Counted from the stretch's first letter, positions 22,963-33,300 are shown. The stretch: DNA of 39,865 nt from Phaeodactylibacter sp. (GCA_024102975.1 JAGFJD010000342.1:1-39865); one strand, 5' to 3'. Numbers and translations are program-made. Notes: generated from the letters alone by a model not told the origin.

Positions 22963-25062
22963 TCAGTATCCCCCAAAATACCGCCGGAAGAACCACTCCA
23001 GCGTAAGCAGCCCGAGGAGGGCAAAGAACAGCCACCTGAGGTTGATCAACGGCTGGGTGCGGGAAGTTTCGTAGATGATGGGGCGGACGGTTTCCCGCTG
23101 GCGGATCATATCGGCGATGGAAGCAATCCCGGACGGATATACCAGTTGCCCGCCGTACTTTTCGCTTAACAGGCGCAGCAGGCCGTGGTCGGCAGTCGTT
23201 TCGTAGGATTCCAGCTGGATGGGCTGTACGCTGAACTGCCCGGAATAGGTGAAGTTTTCGCCGTTGTAATTGGTTGTGGCCTGGAAGCGGTAATCCCCCA
23301 CCGGCAGGATGCCGGCGTCGAGCCGGTAGACATCGCCCGACCGGTTGAACGTAAAGTTGTACTCCTTGCCTTCGCTATCCGTGATCGACAGCCGGGCGTC
23401 GGGTTCGTTGACCAGTTCAAAGCTCTCGTTGTAGAGTTCGGCGTCGAAAAAGATACTCTCGTTCTCGTTGAAGATATTCTTGCTCAGGCTGGCCCGGAAC
23501 CGGCGCTTGTCCTCTTTGAGGCTGAGATACTGCACGGTTTTCGTGGCCAGTTCATTAAAAATCTCGTGGTTCTGGTGCTGGAGGTAATCGAAAAGGCGCC
23601 ATTTCCAGATGCCCTCGCCGAAGAGGATGCCTGTTTTGGCCCCGTCTTCCTCCCCCAAAACCAGCAACGGATACCGGGTGTCGACTTTGCCGATGCGCTG
23701 GTAAAGAAGCGCCTGGCCATTGCCGCTAAGGGCATATTCTCCGAATGGCGCCAGCAGGGGCGGGAAATTGGCGATATTATCCGCCAGGCGTTCGCTCAGC
23801 TTGAAAAAGGCGAAGCCGTTATTGACCCTGCCCTGCACTTCATTGACGTTGTCGCCGCCGGCGCGGACGGACGCCAGGGACTGGGCCTGGTTGAGCCGCG
23901 CCAGGTTGGATTGGGAACCCACGACAAGCAGATGAGGGATATTCGCCTGCCGGATGCTGTTCAGCAGCCCGGCGGCGTCGTTGGAGCGGCTGGGCAGCTG
24001 GTGCAGGATGATGAAATCGAAAGCAGCCACGCCCTCTTTCAATCCGCCGGCGTAGGCGGTGCTTATTTCGTAATTCTTGTTGCTGGACAACGCCTGGCGC
24101 AAGGCCGTTATATCCGGGTGAGGAGAATTGGCCAGGATCAGGATCTTCTGGCGGGCGTCCAGCACATCCACGAAGATGTCCTTGCTGTTGTTGGCCGTGC
24201 TGGCTTCGCCCGGCGCTTCCTCCAGGGCCACCCGGTAGCGCTGCACGCCGGCAGAGGCAGCCTCCAGGACAAACTCCCGGGTCTCAAAAAAATCATTGCT
24301 GTTGATATCGACCGGGTTTTGCTGAAGCAGCCGCAGCCGGCCCCCTTCCACCTTGTACACGTTGAGCCGGCTTTTGACGCCGGCGGCGTTCTCGGCGCTG
24401 AGGTCTACCTGGACGCTGAATTTATCGCCCAGGTAGGCAATGCGGTTGTGAAAAACGCGTTTCGTTACCAGGTCGCGCCGCTGGGTCGTATCCCCCAGCG
24501 CGATGGTAAAAACGGGCGCTCCCAGCTGGGTAGAGGCGTATAAAGGGTTGCTGCCCTCATTGTAGATGCCGTCGGTGGCCAGGATGACCGCGCCGAGGTT
24601 TTGATTGCTGTACAGGTCGTAAACCGCAGACAGGGCGTCGGAGAGGTTGCTCAGTTTATCCGGGAAAGTGAAGTCAATGCCTTCGCGGACATGGCTGCCG
24701 AAGGAATATTCCTTGAGCTCGAAATCGCCCTCCAGTTGGCCTGCCAGTTGCTGCAAAGACTCCTGATAGGCGTTCCGCTCAGCCTCCGTCCAGCCCTGAG
24801 CGGCCGACTCCGAAACATCCTGGGCCAGGACGATCACCGGTTTTTTCACATCCCGGATGATATGTTTCAGCAGGGGGGACAGGAGGAGCATCGCGATCAG
24901 GGTGACCGACAGGAAGCGGGCGCCGCCCAGGGCCCAGTTCAGGAAAGGAGATTGCTCCCGCAGGTTCTTGTCCCGGTAATACAGGAACGCCGCATAGGCC
25001 AGGCCCAGCAGCAAACACAGGAGGATGTACCAGGAAGGATATTGAAGAGTGATATTGTCCAT
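22963..25062 (-). CDS. VWA-domain membrane protein (BatA-like, long form)
   Basis: A 699-residue protein. Two N-terminal transmembrane segments (residues about 11-29 and 46-68) precede a von Willebrand A-type fold (KPVIVLAQDVSES with a degenerate MIDAS-like start, AVILATDGIYNEGSNPLY). Then come beta-rich domains with a GAT-like region (KILILANSPHPDITALRQAL, AAFDFIILHQLPSR) and a C-terminal transmembrane helix (LRWLFFALLGLLTLEWFF) just before the end. The DxSxS metal motif is altered to DVSES. This architecture is widespread in Bacteroidota next to aerotolerance-type (Bat) or unknown genes; function is not established. It is convergent with the DUF2306 remnant and divergent from the next gene. 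Confidence 0.85.
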   Translation of the reverse strand: MDNITLQYPSWYILLCLLLGLAYAAFLYYRDKNLREQSPFLNWALGGARFLSVTLIAMLLLSPLLKHIIRDVKKPVIVLAQDVSESAAQGWTEAERNAYQESLQQLAGQLEGDFELKEYSFGSHVREGIDFTFPDKLSNLSDALSAVYDLYSNQNLGAVILATDGIYNEGSNPLYASTQLGAPVFTIALGDTTQRRDLVTKRVFHNRIAYLGDKFSVQVDLSAENAAGVKSRLNVYKVEGGRLRLLQQNPVDINSNDFFETREFVLEAASAGVQRYRVALEEAPGEASTANNSKDIFVDVLDARQKILILANSPHPDITALRQALSSNKNYEISTAYAGGLKEGVAAFDFIILHQLPSRSNDAAGLLNSIRQANIPHLLVVGSQSNLARLNQAQSLASVRAGGDNVNEVQGRVNNGFAFFKLSERLADNIANFPPLLAPFGEYALSGNGQALLYQRIGKVDTRYPLLVLGEEDGAKTGILFGEGIWKWRLFDYLQHQNHEIFNELATKTVQYLSLKEDKRRFRASLSKNIFNENESIFFDAELYNESFELVNEPDARLSITDSEGKEYNFTFNRSGDVYRLDAGILPVGDYRFQATTNYNGENFTYSGQFSVQPIQLESYETTADHGLLRLLSEKYGGQLVYPSGIASIADMIRQRETVRPIIYETSRTQPLINLRWLFFALLGLLTLEWFFRRYFGGY

Positions 25063-25377
25063 GAAAGTCTTAGAATTTGTCGCAAAGCGTTCCCCGAATG
25101 ATAACTTCTCAGGTCGCGGTTTGTTCTTTTGTTCGGGAGTATAAATCCCGCAATTATAACGGATTTTTCGGCGGCGGCCGGGCCGGCCGGTGTTACAATA
25201 ATGTTAAAAACGGCGGCCCGCCATCCTAATTTCCGTTTTTTCGTTAAAATGCCGGGCAAAGGTATGGAATTCTGATGCCCTCTGCCGTTTTTAATAAAGG
25301 TTTCTGTTCAGCTTGCCGGCCAACCTGGTTTTTTCGCTGAAAGGCAAGCTTCCTCAAATAATACAAAAAAAGAACTC
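25063..25377. other. Divergent intergenic region
   Basis: 315 bp between two divergent genes, presumably holding both promoters. I see no canonical TAnnTTTG box on either strand and no gene. There is a GC-rich patch (25165-25192) flanked by AT-rich sequence, and TTTTT/AAAAA runs near 25150 and 25240. Confidence 0.4.
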
Positions 25378-26655
25378 ATGAAAAAAATAGCCATCCTTCT
25401 GTTCATTGCCTTTATTGCCCTGCAGGCCCGGGCGGCCTACATCCTCATCCCCATGGATGCGGAGTCCCAGAAAAACCACCTCAAGGCCTACGGCATCGCT
25501 TACTGGGTGCTGGCCGGCGGGTCAGAGGCCTGGTGGCTGCTCAATTACCGGGGCGGGAGCTTCGCTTTCCAGCACAACCGCGTTTTCGAAAAAGAATGCC
25601 TGACCCGGGGCGTCAGCTACGAGATCATCGCCGACGGCCAGTTCAACAAAATACTCGAAGACATCTCCAACCCCGAGGTCAACATGGAAGCGATGAAGCT
25701 GGAAAAGGCGCCGAAGATAGCGGTCTACACCCCGGACGTCAACGCCAAAGGGGAAAAGATACAACCCTGGGACGACGCGGTGACCCTGGTGCTCACCTAC
25801 GCGGAGATTCCCTACGAAACCATTTATGATACGGAAGTGCTGGGCGACGAACTGATCAAATACGACTGGCTGCACCTCCACCACGAGGACTTTACCGGGC
25901 AGTACGGCCGGTTCTACCGCTCCTACCACAACCAGCCCTGGTACCGCGAAAACCAGCGCCGCATGGAAGAGCTGGCCAGCATGCACGGATTCAGCAAGGT
26001 CTCGCAGCTCAAACTGGCCGTCGTCAGGAAGATCAAGGAGTACGTCATCGGAGGAGGCTTCATGTTCGCCATGTGCTCGGCCACCGATACCTACGATATC
26101 GCCCTGGCCGCCGAAGGCATAGACATCTGCGCCGAAATGTACGACGGCGACCCCATGGACCCCGACGCCCAGTCTAAACTGGATTTCAGCGCCACCTTCG
26201 CCTTCGAGAACTTCCAGCTGTCCCGCAACCCTCTCGAGTACGAGTATTCCACCATCGACCACAGCCGGGGCCGCAACGTCAACCCCGAACAGGACTACTT
26301 TACCCTCTTCGACTTTTCCGCCAAATGGGACCCCGTGCCTACCATGCTGACTCAAAACCATACCCGCACCGTCAAAGGCTTTATGGGCCAGACCACGGCC
26401 TTCCAGAAGGAGTTCATCAAGTCTAACGTCCTGGTCATGGGAGAAAACAAGCCGGTGCAGGAAGCCCGGTATATCCACAACAACTACGGCCAGGGCTTCT
26501 GGACTTTCTACGGCGGCCACGACCCGGAGGACTACCGCCACTACGTCCACGACCCCGAGACGGACCTCAACCTGCACCCCAACAGCCCCGGCTACCGCCT
26601 GATCCTGAACAACGTGCTGTTCCCGGCAGCGAAAAAGAAGAAGCGGAAGACGTAA
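25378..26655 (+). CDS. Conserved secreted protein with GAT-like Cys motif, function unknown
   Basis: A 425-residue protein with signal peptide MKKIAILLFIAFIALQARA. The mature start AYILIPMDAESQKNHLKAYG and the GIAYWVL...WLLNYRGGSF block are characteristic of a Bacteroidota family whose members, as I recall, are sometimes labelled asparagine synthetase B. Nothing here resembles the Asn-synthetase PP-loop or Ntn domains, and a signal peptide argues against it. GGGFMFAMCSATDTYD (Cys233) looks like a nucleophile elbow, and GQGFWTFYGGHDPEDYRHY supplies His, suggesting a class I glutamine-amidotransferase-like fold with unknown substrate (inference). It has a basic C-terminal tail (KKKKRK). It is divergent from the VWA gene, which also carries a GAT-like region; a shared pathway is possible but unproven. 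Confidence 0.82.
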   Translation: MKKIAILLFIAFIALQARAAYILIPMDAESQKNHLKAYGIAYWVLAGGSEAWWLLNYRGGSFAFQHNRVFEKECLTRGVSYEIIADGQFNKILEDISNPEVNMEAMKLEKAPKIAVYTPDVNAKGEKIQPWDDAVTLVLTYAEIPYETIYDTEVLGDELIKYDWLHLHHEDFTGQYGRFYRSYHNQPWYRENQRRMEELASMHGFSKVSQLKLAVVRKIKEYVIGGGFMFAMCSATDTYDIALAAEGIDICAEMYDGDPMDPDAQSKLDFSATFAFENFQLSRNPLEYEYSTIDHSRGRNVNPEQDYFTLFDFSAKWDPVPTMLTQNHTRTVKGFMGQTTAFQKEFIKSNVLVMGENKPVQEARYIHNNYGQGFWTFYGGHDPEDYRHYVHDPETDLNLHPNSPGYRLILNNVLFPAAKKKKRKT

Positions 26656-26675
26656 GGGAGAGTGTGAAAGTGCAT

Positions 26676-26820
26676 AGGTGTAAACGTGTAAGCGTGTCCC
26701 GTCCGTCTGGTCAGCCGGATAAATCTCTGCGAGCCGGGTAAAAAATGTGTAAACGTGGCCTGTACGGCGGGGCTGCCTGATGGCTGTTCCCAGGCTGCCT
26801 TCATTTACACCTTTACACCT
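26676..26820. repeat. Inverted GTGTAAA repeats in a convergent gap
   Basis: AGGTGTAAACGTGTAAG at 26676-26692 faces its near-complement at 26803-26820 (TTTACACCTTTACACCT). A third GTGTAAACGTG lies near 26749. No gene lies between 26656 and 26918. It could be a shared terminator hairpin for the two convergent genes or a small palindromic element. Confidence 0.5.
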
Positions 26821-26918
26821 TTAAACAGATTGGCGAATATGCTCCTGAACTAAAAACTTTGTTTTTTGAGCAAACTTTTTCAAACAAGTAATACATTAAC
26901 ACATTTTCCCCCCATCCC

Positions 26919-28253
26919 TTACGGCTCCTCAAACCGCGTGAAAATCAGCCCGGCCAGGATGCACAGGGTGCCGCCGAAGACGGCGGCCAGGCGGATGCCC
27001 AGGTCGTCGTACGGGTCTTTTCCCAATAAAGTGAGGATGGTGAACGCCATGATGCCGATGGTCTGGCCCAACTTGGTGGAAAAGTTGCGCACTGCGAAAA
27101 ACATAGCTTCTTTTTGCTGGCCCGTGTCGGCTCCGTCCTGTTCGGCGATCTCGGCGATTAGCGCATAGGGCAGGATGCCGAGGAAGGCGGTGGGAACGGC
27201 GACGATCAGGGCGAATCCAAAGATTTGCACCCGGGGCGGCAGCGGCCCTTTTCCCAGAAAGAACAAACCCATCAGGGCGATGCCCAGGCTCAGCAAGGAC
27301 CAGATCATCAGCTTGCGCTTTTCCACCCGGGCGGACAGCCGGACGACGAGGGGGTAGAACAATAGGGAAAACAGGACCATAACCCCCATGACCGCCCCGC
27401 CGATGCCTTCGTTGAGAAAGAGCAACACTTTGACGAAGTAAAGCATGCCGCTGCTGATGATGGTCAGCGAAACGAAATAGGAAAAATCAGCCGCGATGAA
27501 GACGAGGAAGTTGCGGTGGGCGAGGATATGCCGGAATGCCGCGATGAAAGGCACGGTCGCCGGCTCGCCATAGCAGTCGCGCTGTTCGTCGATGGCAAAA
27601 AGGGGAACGGCCATAAAGACACCTCCCAGCAGGTACAGGCTGCCGATAGCCAGCTGGAACGCCACATGGCGGTTGGTCAATTTGAAGAGGCCCTGCACCA
27701 GGTCCGCTATGGCCGGCGTCTGGGAAGACAGGATGATGCCCAGCACAAAGGCCAGGGACAACCAGGTGGAGAGCCGCACCTTGGCCGCCGAGCCGGGCGC
27801 CAGTTCCGGCAATAATGCGTTGTAGGGAATGATATAAATGGTCACAGACAAGTAAAAAAATGCCTGGATAACCGTCAGCCACCACACGTTGCGGTAGCTT
27901 TCCAGAAATTCGAGAGGCAGGAAGACCAGTATGCCGAAGACGACCGAAGGCAGCACGCCCACCTTCATAAAGGGGATCCTGCGGCCGCGGGAGTGGTGAA
28001 AGCGGTCGCTCCAGTTGGCGATCAGCGGGTCGGTAACGGCATCGAGCAGCCGCCCGCTGGCGGCGATCAGCGACAGCAACGTAAAAATGCCGAAGACGGT
28101 GGCCTGCGGGATCAGCTGCGCCATCCCCGAATTGCTGGGCGGGATATAAAAATAGATCAGCATCACCGCAATGATGTTGATCATAATGGACCAGCCCAGC
28201 ATCCCGCAGGCATACCCCAGCTGTCGCCACACTGATAACGGCTGTTCCGGCAT
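26919..28253 (-). CDS. MFS transporter, GPH (sugar:cation symporter) type
   Basis: A 444-residue polytopic protein with about 12 transmembrane segments. The signatures are those of the glycoside-pentoside-hexuronide symporter branch (MFS_2): RLLDAVTDPLIANWSDRFHHSRGRRIPFMKVG (the first cytoplasmic loop with D-x-x-x-D and RxGRR), YIIPYNALLPELAP and RLSTWLSLAFVLGIIL. The family brings sugars in with Na+ or H+; the substrate cannot be read. It is a single gene, convergent with the secreted protein and divergent from the DegP gene. The C-terminal half has the usual internal repeat. Confidence 0.88.
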   Translation of the reverse strand: MPEQPLSVWRQLGYACGMLGWSIMINIIAVMLIYFYIPPSNSGMAQLIPQATVFGIFTLLSLIAASGRLLDAVTDPLIANWSDRFHHSRGRRIPFMKVGVLPSVVFGILVFLPLEFLESYRNVWWLTVIQAFFYLSVTIYIIPYNALLPELAPGSAAKVRLSTWLSLAFVLGIILSSQTPAIADLVQGLFKLTNRHVAFQLAIGSLYLLGGVFMAVPLFAIDEQRDCYGEPATVPFIAAFRHILAHRNFLVFIAADFSYFVSLTIISSGMLYFVKVLLFLNEGIGGAVMGVMVLFSLLFYPLVVRLSARVEKRKLMIWSLLSLGIALMGLFFLGKGPLPPRVQIFGFALIVAVPTAFLGILPYALIAEIAEQDGADTGQQKEAMFFAVRNFSTKLGQTIGIMAFTILTLLGKDPYDDLGIRLAAVFGGTLCILAGLIFTRFEEP

Positions 28254-28501
28254 GGAAGGTTCTTTCAGATATTCGGCTCAAAATAACTCAAAAAGTTAAC
28301 ATATCGGCCACGAGCGCTCGTTCTATATTTAATCCCTGGATTCAACGAAGCTGCCAAAAACGGTGTTTTTGCAAATAGATGTCACGGCAAAGATCGTGGC
28401 AAAAAACGGAATGGCTGGCTTTGGCAGTTGCCCCTTTTCCCGGACTCCACGCCAGGCCACCAACAACTAATCCATTTTTGACCGAATTAAAAACCACAAG
28501 C

Positions 28502-29671
28502 ATGCCTCATCGATTTCGATTCGTCCTCTGGCTGGCTCTGCTGGCCCTTGGCTTCATGGCCGGCATCGCCTGGAAAGGGAGGGATGCCTTGCCCGGGGAG
28601 AAAGAACCCGCCGAAGCGGATTCAACGGTAACCGGCGAAGCGGCTGCCCTGACTAAGAACACCAACCTGCCTTCCGCCCGGGAGGCTGCCCCCGGCAATG
28701 GGCTCACCCCGCAGGAACGCGCCACCATCAAACTGTTCGAAGAAGCCAAGCCCTCCGTTTGCTTCATCACCACCTCCAACGTCCGCATGGACTACTTCAC
28801 CCGCGACGTCTCGGAGATCCCGCGGGGCACCGGCTCCGGTTTTGTATGGGACCTGGGCGGCCATATCGTCACCAACTTCCACGTCATCCAGGGCGCCGAC
28901 CGGGCCATCGTCACCCTGGAGGACCGGTCCACCTGGCCGGCAAAGCTGGTGGGCAAGGCACCGGAAAAAGACCTCGCCGTCCTCCGCATTGACGCGCCCC
29001 GCGAACAACTCTACCCCATCCCGATCGGAAGTTCCGAAGACCTGCGCGTGGGCCAGTCCGTCTTCGCCATCGGCAATCCATTTGGCCTAGACCAAACCCT
29101 GACCACCGGCATCGTCAGCGCCCTGGGCAGGGAAATCCAGTCGGTGGCCGGCATCCCCATCCGCGACGTCATACAGACCGACGCGGCCATCAACCCCGGC
29201 AATTCCGGCGGCCCCCTGCTCGACTCCTCCGGGCGCCTCATCGGCGTCAATACTGCCATCTACAGCCCCTCCGGCGCCTCAGCCGGCATCGGCTTCTCCA
29301 TTCCGGTCGACGCCGTAAGCTGGATCGTGCCGGAACTGATCGAATACGGCGAACTGCGCCGCCCCACCCTCGGCATCGACCTGGCCCGCCCCGAGGTCAT
29401 CACCCGCCTCGGGCTGGAAGGGGTACTCGTGATCAACGTCAACCGCGGCAGCGCAGCGGAACGGGCCGGCATCCGGCCGACAACCCGCGACCGCTACGGA
29501 TACATCAAACTGGGCGATATCATCATCGGCCTGGGCGACAACAAGATCAAAAACAACAGCGACCTGATCCTCGCCCTGGAGAAATACCAGCCGGGCGATG
29601 TCGTCACCGTCCGCCTGCGCCGGGATGACGAAGAACTGGATGTCCGGCTGAAACTGGACCCGGCGCGGTGA
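28502..29671 (+). CDS. DegP/HtrA-type serine protease with one PDZ domain
   Basis: A 389-residue S1C (HtrA/DegS-like) protease. Residues 7-24 form a membrane anchor or uncleaved signal (VLWLALLALGFMAGIAW), followed by a low-complexity linker (to about 70). The trypsin-like domain has the triad His127 (TNFHV), Asp157 (EKDLAVL) and Ser235 (NPGNSGGP). A single PDZ domain follows (about residues 285-385: TLGIDLARPEV, GVLVINVNRGSAAERAGIRP, LGDIIIGLGD). One PDZ with a membrane anchor resembles DegS more than DegP. It acts in the periplasm on misfolded proteins. The frame opens at 28379, but MPHRF at 28502 gives the anchor directly at the N-terminus, so I use it. The gene stands alone; a putative RNA gene lies downstream. 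Confidence 0.93.
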   Translation: MPHRFRFVLWLALLALGFMAGIAWKGRDALPGEKEPAEADSTVTGEAAALTKNTNLPSAREAAPGNGLTPQERATIKLFEEAKPSVCFITTSNVRMDYFTRDVSEIPRGTGSGFVWDLGGHIVTNFHVIQGADRAIVTLEDRSTWPAKLVGKAPEKDLAVLRIDAPREQLYPIPIGSSEDLRVGQSVFAIGNPFGLDQTLTTGIVSALGREIQSVAGIPIRDVIQTDAAINPGNSGGPLLDSSGRLIGVNTAIYSPSGASAGIGFSIPVDAVSWIVPELIEYGELRRPTLGIDLARPEVITRLGLEGVLVINVNRGSAAERAGIRPTTRDRYGYIKLGDIIIGLGDNKIKNNSDLILALEKYQPGDVVTVRLRRDDEELDVRLKLDPAR

Positions 29672-29766
29672 AGGGCTCAAAACGTCAGAACGGTAGCCCC
29701 GGCTGCCATTGGGAACAACGGCTTATGAAAGTTTAAACGTTAATCCGGCAAAAATCTATCCGGAGA

Positions 29767-29800
29767 TTTGTTTCTTTTTACATAGAGTTTTTTATATTTG
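29767..29800 (+). promoter_or_regulatory. Bacteroidota-type promoter upstream of putative RNA gene
   Basis: A -33 TTTG (29767-29770) and a -7 box TATATTTG (29793-29800) match the phylum consensus TTTG-N(about 20)-TAnnTTTG with a 22-bp spacer. Start expected near 29806, next to the perfect palindrome CACGATCGTG (29804-29813). About 135 bp after the DegP stop. Confidence 0.6.
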
Positions 29801-29891
29801 TGCCACGATCGTGAACTATCGGGAAGAATCTTTGTTTCACGTTTAAATTTGCAAAGGCTTTCCTGTAAAAGTTAAAAATTGAATAGCAATA

Positions 29892-29935
29892 GTGACAAAA
29901 GTCACAGAATCAGGTAAGGAAAGTTTTTACCTTTG
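29892..29935 (+). promoter_or_regulatory. CRP/FNR-like dyad plus -7 box, second promoter
   Basis: The dyad GTGACAAAAGTCAC (29892-29905) fits GTGA-N6-TCAC, the core of CRP/FNR-family sites. A perfect -7 box TACCTTTG follows at 29928-29935, giving a start near 29940-29942. The dyad centre is then at about -42, the usual place for class II activation. No -33 TTTG is present, as expected for an activator-dependent promoter (inference). Confidence 0.55.
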
Positions 29936-29941
29936 CATTGT

Positions 29942-30255
29942 AAAAAGCTCGCAAACAGATGTGAAAGAAAGTTTGAAATTTTTTTCAAAAGGATGTGACC
30001 CTGGCTCAAAACTGCGTCAGAAAGGATGTATTTAAAAGGCGAAAGCAAGCCTCCAAAGAGGCAAGCAAACGTCAAATTTCAAGGGGAATGCAGTTGATTG
30101 ACAGCCAGGGGATGTGTGAGCTGAGATGTTGAAGCAGAACGTTAAAGTCCACTGGCTGTCTCAACATTTTCGATTAAGAAAGGTTTTCATGATATGAATA
30201 TGGGTTTTAGGTGTTTTTCTCGGGGAGCTATCTTGTAGCTCCCCTTTTTTTTTTT
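29942..30255 (+). ncRNA. Putative stand-alone structured RNA, about 310 nt
   Basis: This AT-rich stretch between the DegP stop and the convergent giant gene has no ORF longer than about 20 codons but has its own promoter(s) and a strong terminator. Visible stems are TTTGAAA/TTTCAAA (29972-29989), GCCTC/GAGGC near 30050-30063, a long-range GACAGCCAG/CTGGCTGTC pair enclosing about 44 nt (roughly 30100-30162, with TTGA/TCAA outside it), and the terminator hairpin. The motif GGATGTG or GGATGTA recurs three times. It does not match tmRNA (no CCA end or GGGG start), RNase P (no GAGGAAAGTCC) or the small SRP RNA. A 6S-like or regulatory RNA remains possible. Confidence 0.55.
30222..30255 (+). terminator. 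Strong Rho-independent terminator
   Basis: Perfect 9-bp stem GGGGAGCTA (30222-30230) and TAGCTCCCC (30236-30244), 5-base loop, then 11 T residues (30245-30255). It points along the plus strand although the nearest plus-strand protein gene ended 550 bp earlier, which supports a separate transcript. Confidence 0.92.
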
Positions 30256-30330
30256 GGACGGACCAACTTTAGGTGACCCGCAATAATAAGGAAACAGGTG
30301 CGAGCCGGGCTGCCCTTATCTCCCACCCGA

Positions 30331-33300
30331 TTACTGCACCATCACCTTCTCTACCCACCGCGCTCCTCCGGCTTCGATGATGAGCACATACAGTCCCTTC
30401 GGCGCGCTTCGTATATCGACCGGCACCAGGTTGCTCCCGCCTTTGTAGTTCATCCTCCACGCCATCACCGCTTTCCTGTGCATATCGAACAGATAAAAAC
30501 GGGCTTCCCCGCTCAGCCGGGAATCCAGCTCTACGATGAAGTCTCCGTCCGATGGGTTCTCGTAAACGATGGGAGGGTTCAGCCTTCCCGGAGGAATGGG
30601 ATCAGCACAGTCCGGCAGGATGAAACAATGCGTGAAATTACAGCAGTTGGTGTGCAGGCTGTCCGGCCCGAGTTCGTGCAGGGTTACGGTGAAACAAACG
30701 GTGTCCCCCGGCAATGCCGGCGGCCCCAGCAGCAGGCTGATGGGGAAGGTGCCGCCCGGCGCCAGCGTGCCCAGGGACAGAACCTGATCGTAATTGCCCA
30801 TGCCGGCAGGTGAACTGACCGCAATGTGCGCTTCCCCCATGGTGTAGGCGGAGGTGTTTTTCAGCATAGCCCCGTATACCCAGTTTCCATCAGCATCGCA
30901 GACGACTTCTTCTTCGAAAAGATAACCGCAGTCCGGCTCACAGAACAGGGTAATGGTGTCGCGGCATACCACTTTTCCATTTTGCATCCACTTGACCTCC
31001 AGCAACTGACCGGGCGCCTGGCTGGTTTGAATACAAATCTCCGGCAGTTGAAAGGCACCCGTACTCAGGTAGCCGCCGGAAGGCACCAGCTCAATAATAG
31101 CTGGCGAATAATCTGCCGTCACCCAACCGGAGCCAAAAGGGTTGTCGATCGTCATGTCCGTTCCGGGAGAGAGCATACACAGGCTGATGCCGTCGAAAAA
31201 GCCGGATTGGTAGTTGTTGAAAAGGGTGATATCAAAACAGCAATCGCCGGCCGGAGTCAGGCTCTCTACGCCTATGTCATCACAAGGCTCACAATCGGGG
31301 ATCGGCACGCAGTACAGCGTATCCAGCGAACAGCACAGGGCGTCGGGTACCAGCAGCGGGTCGTCCTCGTGCGCGATCAGGTTGAAGCAGAAATCCTGCC
31401 CGGCAATGCCCGGGCCGGAGAGCAGCAACCTGAACGTCCGGCACTCGCCGGGTTGGATAGGGTTGCCCGTCACGTCAATAGCGGGCGGGCTGGCCAGGAT
31501 GCCGGCCGGGCCAGCAGGCTGGACCTGAACGAATCCCACATCAAAAGCCCCGTCAGCAGGGTTGCATATCGTCAGCTCGTAAGCCACCTCGCCGTTCTCG
31601 CAATAAATGGTGTCGGCAGGCATATAGAGGCAGTCCGGCTCTACCGGGCAGTTGAAAGCCAGCGTGTCCGAACAGACGATATTCAATTCGGGATCGTACC
31701 AGTCGAAGATTACCTGTTGCGGGCTGCTCTGCACGTTGGTCATGCAGAAGGCCAGGAAACTGTCCAGCTGCCCGCCTGGCAGCGGCATGTTTGGCTGGCT
31801 GTTCACCAACCCGATCCAGTGGGTGCCGATCGTCTGTACGCCCAGAGCAGGATCGAGGCCGGACAAGTCGAAATTCAGATCGGTGTCCGGGCTGTGGATC
31901 ATCAGCCCCAGCAGGCCGGCGCTGTAAGTATTGTCGTAGCTAAGGTTCCAGCAGCAGCTGTCGCCGGCGGGAGTAGCGGAAACGGCCAGGGAGGCGCAGT
32001 CGCATTCCAGCACCTCCAGGATCAGCGTATCGGAAGTGAGCGTGCAGCCGAATCCGGTCGTGCCCGTCAGGCTGTAAGCGCCGCTCTGGCTGACGACCAG
32101 GCACTGGCCGTCGGCGCCGGCGATGGGCGTCCCGTTGAAGTTCCACTGGTAGGCGGCCAGCCCCTCCGGCCCGCAGAGGGTATCCGGGTTGCAGGTTTCG
32201 TAACAACCGGTGGGGACGATGCACAGGCCGGGCAGCGGATAAATGTCGGCGCTGGCCGAACCCCGGCAGCCGGTGAGGGTATCGGTGCCGGCCACGGTGT
32301 ACGTTCCCGCCTGCAGGACGGTGATGGACGGGCCGGCGCTGCCGTTGCTCCAGGTGTAGGCGACGTTGGGCTGCACCGGGTTTACGGCCAGTATGCTGGG
32401 GGAACCTTCACAGGAATCCGGCATTACGCTAACCGTAAAGCCGGGAGATACTTCTACTGTGACAGAAAATGGCGCCGAGGTGGCCAGGCAGCCGTTGGCG
32501 TCGGCAACGGCCACGGAATAGGCCGGCAGCAGCCCTCCGTCGCAAACCACCAGTTGCTGCCCGGTTTGGAAGGGGATGGGCAGCCCGCCGTCATCCAGCC
32601 ACTGATAGGTGTACCCAAAGCCGGCGGGAGCGCTGAGCGTTGTGCAGCCCTGGTCGCAGATCACCGGGCTGCCGGCGATGAACGCATCGGGCGCCGGGTA
32701 TACGACTACGGTTACGGGGTCCGGCACGAGCGTGCACCCGTTGGCGTCGGTGACGATGACGCTGTACTCCCCGGCCGCGCTCACTGTGATGAGTTGGGCA
32801 GTGGCGCCGTTGTTCCAAAGATAGGTATAACCGGAGCCGGCGGGGGCAATCAGGTTGACGGTTTCTCCTTCGCAGATCGTCAGGGAAGGCGTATAGGCGA
32901 TAGTATCGCCCGGCGGGGCCGGGTGGACGACAATAGGTTGTACCGTGGTGTTTGCACAACCCTGGGCGTCCCCGCCGGTAAGGCTTACCGTGTAAGTGCC
33001 CGGGCTGAGGTAGGTATGGGATGGGTTCTGGCTGCCGTTGGTGGCGCCGTCGCCGAAATCCCAGAACCATTGGATGATGCCCGCGCCGGCGCCGCTGAAG
33101 TTGACCGGCTGGCCCACACAGGCAGGGCTGGGCGCAGCGGCAATCCCCGGGCTGGGCGGCCCGGCGACGCTGACGGCCTTAGTGAGGGTAGCCTGGCAGC
33201 CGCCGGCGATGGTGACGGTTAAGGTAACGCTGTAGGTGCCAGGGCTGGAGTAGGTATGGCTGGGGTTCTGAGACGTGGAGGTAGCAGCATCTCCAAATGA

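Noticed and set aside
29942..30255. tmRNA or RNase P RNA identity for the putative RNA
   Set aside because: Lacks the GGGG start and CCA end of tmRNA and the GAGGAAAGTCC core of RNase P RNA.
30826..33222. A 798-codon plus-strand frame opposite the second giant gene
   Set aside because: Same antisense effect. No domain, signal or start context, and it is embedded in a clearly coding opposite strand.
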